Shown: piece by piece, positions 60,323-64,000 of the stretch
How positions within the stretch are numbered: position 1 is the first letter of the stretch
How the letters are laid out: each line of letters starts with the position of its first letter
Assembly (NCBI GenBank): GCA_019914995.1
Contig: CM034132.1
Location: forward strand, 8,302,662 to 8,366,661
DNA from: Acanthochlamys bracteata
Lineage: Eukaryota > Streptophyta > Magnoliopsida > Pandanales > Velloziaceae
Direction of reading: 5' to 3'
Length of the DNA: 64,000 nucleotides
Program-made: the position numbers and the translations under genes
The notes under the pieces: model-generated
Told to the model about the DNA's origin: nothing
Seen by the model: only the letters and a program-made list of their open reading frames with translations
Database searches by the model: none

Positions 60323-61311
60323 ACTGCATATGCATGATTGTATATAAGAATGGAGAACCGACATAGTATAACAATCTTATAAAAGAAATTGGTTGATATG
60401 TGTTAGATCTCATTCTTATCATATCATCTTTGCGAAGGACTGAGTTGGTATAGTACTAGTCAAGACTTAGCAAAAATTTATCTCTCTGTCTTTGCAACCT
60501 GCTGCATGTACACATAACAATATGATAATTAGGTATTATATTGGAAATCTAGCTATCTTCACCTCACTAAGATTGGCCTCATTCTCTCTCTTTTATTTGG
60601 CCTTTCCCACTCATTACAGGATTGATACGAGTTGAGTGGGTGTCGCCGTTGTGATTCATAGTGTTTTGGCGAGTAGCACCTATAACATATGTTTTAAGTC
60701 TTTATTTTAAGTTGGCTCTATAATGCTCAAGGGACATGTTTTCTTTATGTTATACTTTGAGCTGTAGCTATGTGGTTTATTGTGTTCTTGAGAATTATCA
60801 TAGCAGATAACTGTTGTACAGGTTTGTTAAATCTTTACGTTCATTCTTTTGGTGATGTTGATGTATTTATATAGCCCTTTATTGTTATTGATAACTTGTA
60901 AGTTTTCTCCTTATGTGGAGGGGTTCTGCTGAATTTTTCGGATGTTTGTCACGCGAGTTGTTTTGAAATTAGTTTTAGTAAGTTTACTAGGCTTGACAGA
61001 GTTTGGGCTTTGTTTGGGCATGCTTTAGACGTGTTGATCATGGCCCTAGGTTGGATCGTGACATAGAGCAACAAAGATCTTTACAGTATGCAAAGGAACT
61101 TCAAAAAAGACTTAAATATTTTGTGGAATTAGAGAATGTAGGGTTTGATAGTATTCACACATCCACTCATTTGCTTTTGTTTTCTTGACTGCCTTTTGCT
61201 TTGCGCACTTTATAATTTATATCTAAACTTATTCTAAGAATATATACATTTGTTTTATCAAGTTTGGTTTTGTTTAAAAATCATTAGCCTTCATTCCAAA
61301 TTTTCGTCTTG
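60323..61311. other. Unassigned intergenic stretch
   Basis: No recognisable gene; the open frame at 61003-61188 has no known content. Confidence 0.4.
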
Positions 61312-62486
61312 GTAGAACTAGAAGTCTTTTCCTACTTGGAACTAGAAGTCTATTTCATAATGGGAATTATATTTGTATTTTGTTATTTAGATTTTAACCA
61401 ACTTATATTCCCCAAATATGAAGTATTGGAATAAATAATTTTCCCTTTGCTTTAGCGGCTTAGTGAATGTATGTTGTAGGTGAAGTGTAGATTCTTTTTA
61501 TCTTTATTCTTTATGTTTTACTTTTCGTTTTGTTTCGAACTATGAAAGTTATTTTATTGCTTGATACTGAACCTAGGTATGTTCAAAGCAATTTGTATTA
61601 TGCCGAATCTACTTTGTATTTAGTTAAGTTCCGTCAACTTCAAGTACTTGAACAATTTAAAATAAGGGCGTGTTTCAAATGCCCGTAACTGAGTTTCATA
61701 AAAATAAAAGGTAGAAAGTACAGTTTCTTACAAAATAAAGTGAAAATGGAGTTCAGTATTCGTGTTTCAATAGTTCTTTGAAGTGTGTTGAAATTGAAAG
61801 ATAAATTGCATTAGAAAGTGTGCAAATAAAAAAGTTGGAACTGGAGTTTCGCATGTGGAAGTGAAATTTTGAAGTTTTTGTGTAATTGAAATATAAGAAC
61901 TATTCGGAACTCAAAATCTGGCGGGAGAAAGTAGAGTTACGGGCATTTGAAAAACGCCCTAAATGCAACTTGTTTAAGAATCTTTCTTATACTTGACAAA
62001 TTTTTAACAACGTCGAGCCTTAGAAATGATTCATTCTCATATGTTCTCAGTCCATAAAGGTGCTTCTTTTCAGGTAGTCCTTGTGCACAATCACTTTCAG
62101 AGGATGGAAGAAAATTGGAGAGTATAGTTAGTTTGAGGTTGGTATAGGTACAATTTGCTATTACAAGTAGTAGTTCGAACAAAACAATTGTTTCCTCTTT
62201 TTGGTAGTGATTGAAATTGCTAGTTTGTCAAAGGCTACTTTAAGAAGTCGGCCAGGTGGATCGGACTAGAACGACCTCCACTCTTGGGAGGAAAAGGAAG
62301 AGAACTATCTCAAAACAAAATTGTGTCATACTATCATTTATCTGGCAGTTTAGTGATTTTTTATAAATTACGAAAGAATTGTTCCATTTCTTTATAAGTA
62401 CAATGATGACGATTATAAAAACTGTTAATTTGAATATTAGTATTAATGGTAAATTTAGGTTAATAATAATGATTATATAGAGCTTT
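61312..62486. repeat. Dispersed duplicated segment, copy 2
   Basis: Same-orientation match to 23275-24940, carrying its own MITE at 61666-61959 and lacking both insertions of copy 1. It is cut at 62487 by the start of an LTR. Confidence 0.75.
61666..61959. mobile_element. Tourist-like MITE with 25-bp inverted ends
   Basis: 294 bp. The left end GGGCGTGTTTCAAATGCCCG is inverted at the right (CGGGCATTTGAAAAACGCCC); the match runs about 25 bases with one mismatch. TAA flanks both sides (61663-61665 and 61960-61962). It is absent at the matching site of copy 1, which serves as the empty site. Confidence 0.88.
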
Positions 62487-64000
62487 TGTAGAAACTTTAA
62501 GGTCGATTTTGATGATTACAATATTGACAATTATAATTTATAAATTAGAGTGAATTAATAATTTGAAATAAGTTATGCTGACTTTTATAACGAAGAACTA
62601 TCATAGACATAACAGACGAATTGCTAGCTCTATGAATGCAATGTTCTTCATCAAGCATAAGGCTATGAAATTGGCTAAATATGGTAACAGTGCAAACAAA
62701 TTTAACTGAATGTCAAAACAGAGCATTTAGTTGTGAACAGAGAAAAACAGAATACTCAATAACCAATTATCTTGCTACTGATCGGCGAACAGAAAAGAAC
62801 CCGAGAGATTGTGATTATCTTTCATTTTTCAGATATGATTTAAAAAATGATACAAATTCTATTTAACTCCCAACTTTTTATCAGAGTTAGAGTAACATGC
62901 ACCCTATAAGGTTGATCTAATAGCTCATCAAATCACGACCAACACAAGTTTAGGAAAATCGTGGAAGGATATAAGAAATTTCTGAAATAATGTTGTACAA
63001 TTCAGAAATTCTATTTGAAGTCCAATTTTGAAGATTTAATGAGTAACATAGTAGCTACAAGTTCACATCAAGAGTCATTAAGAATCACAACAAGAAAAGA
63101 CAAAGACATAATACAAAGTAGCTAACGGAACCACTCCTCACCAACAACGCAAAATGCTTTTAACATTCATATTTCTATTTTCTTCCAAAAAAAATTTACA
63201 GGTTTAATCATAAGGAGAACACATAGAAGTAATCCACTATATTTTTACAATACTACATGAAAAAATTAAGCTACACTAAGCCACACATCATTTTAAGAAA
63301 AGTAAAGCATGAAGGTTAACAGATGGCCAAGCAAACCTAAACTTCATGTTAGCTCCACCACCTTAAGGGAATAACACCGAGCCGATCAACAAATTCACAG
63401 TAGAAAATTCGAATTCAAGTCAGCGTCAAGTTAGAAACCAAGATAAAGACACTAGGGGCCACACCAAAGAAGAAGTTTTTTAAGTTGGAGCAAGTGGGTA
63501 GATGAACAAGCGAGAGATTCAAAATTCACACTGAGAGTATTCAATGCTAATGGAAAATAAAATGTCGCTCCAGTTGAGTAAAATTAAATGTAAGGAGTGA
63601 CCTAACTAAAGACTTACCAAGCAGCCATCACCTCAATCAAGGAAGCTCTTAAAATACAATACAATGCAGAAACGGGAAAAAGAGAGTAAATTAAATTACA
63701 AACGGTTGAAATGTAAATTACAAAACCTGCAAGAAGGAAGCTCATAAGTAGAAGAACATAGCCCAAAAACAAAGAGGAGTGAGTGAGAGTACAGAAAAAT
63801 AGTGAGAATAAAGATAATAAAAATAAAATGAAGCATATACAAATGTTCACCGAGAATCCTAAAACACCTAAACATGCTTACCCCTTCTGATCAAATTAGC
63901 AACAAACATATTCCCTTAGCAGTTTGTCATTTTGATATTCTCATATTTTTTATATTAAGTTCGATTTGTAGTGAGATTGATCTTGCGCTCAACTAGTGAC
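62487..64000 (+). repeat. SIRE-type LTR, plus strand, running off the window
   Basis: Starts TGTAGAAACTTTAAGG with TTTTGATGATTACAAT just inside. It continues through ATTATCTTGCTA, GTGATTATCTTTCA and TCTATTTAACTCCCAACTT, following the reverse complement of 21452-23092 in order. It belongs to the subfamily of the old element, not the young pair. Whether the rest of an element follows cannot be seen. Confidence 0.65.

Overview
The window is nuclear DNA of a flowering plant, almost certainly a eudicot. It is AT-rich and has spliced genes with GT-AG introns, plant-type TATA boxes and many plant transposons. I could not fix the species. Only two protein genes look intact: a CYP71A-like cytochrome P450 (26327-27963, minus strand, one intron) and a plastid-type class I terpene synthase (53452-56684, plus strand, eight exons, 600 residues by my splicing). 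They are divergent and about 25 kb apart. Two more P450 relics lie in the same orientation as the intact one: a 5' half at 1-790 and a 3' end at 43008-43303. The region therefore looks like a decayed tandem CYP71 array next to a terpene synthase, possibly a small terpenoid gene cluster.

Layout. 1-790: P450 relic. 791-1557: AAAATC-rich repeat. 2649-23092: an old, decayed Ty1/copia SIRE-type retrotransposon on the minus strand (target duplication GAAAT), split by a younger element of the same type on the plus strand at 8642-19130 (target duplication ATTTC). 23098-26250: a dispersed duplicated segment, two small DNA elements and a tandem CACTA-end duplication. 26327-27963: intact P450. 28691-31389: miniature DNA transposons and a CACTA remnant. 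31903-42370: a second young SIRE-type element on the minus strand, inserted in another copy of the AAAATC-rich repeat. 43008-45650: P450 3' end abutting a Ty3/gypsy tail. 46761-47385: a seven-unit, 90-bp minisatellite. 48400-50060: decayed copia gag and primer site. 53390-56684: terpene synthase with a TRIM-like element in intron 1. 56985-57975: decayed copia RT-RNase H. 58247-60322: diverged solo LTR. 61312-62486: second copy of the duplicated segment. 62487-64000: an LTR running off the window.

How the parts fit. A terpene synthase would make a hydrocarbon or alcohol skeleton in the plastid, and a CYP71-clan P450 on the ER could oxidise it. That link is inferred from proximity only. The two young retrotransposons form a giant inverted repeat (about 10.5-kb arms, 12.8-kb spacer) enclosing the intact P450. 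This is the most striking structural feature and may affect stability or silencing of the gene.
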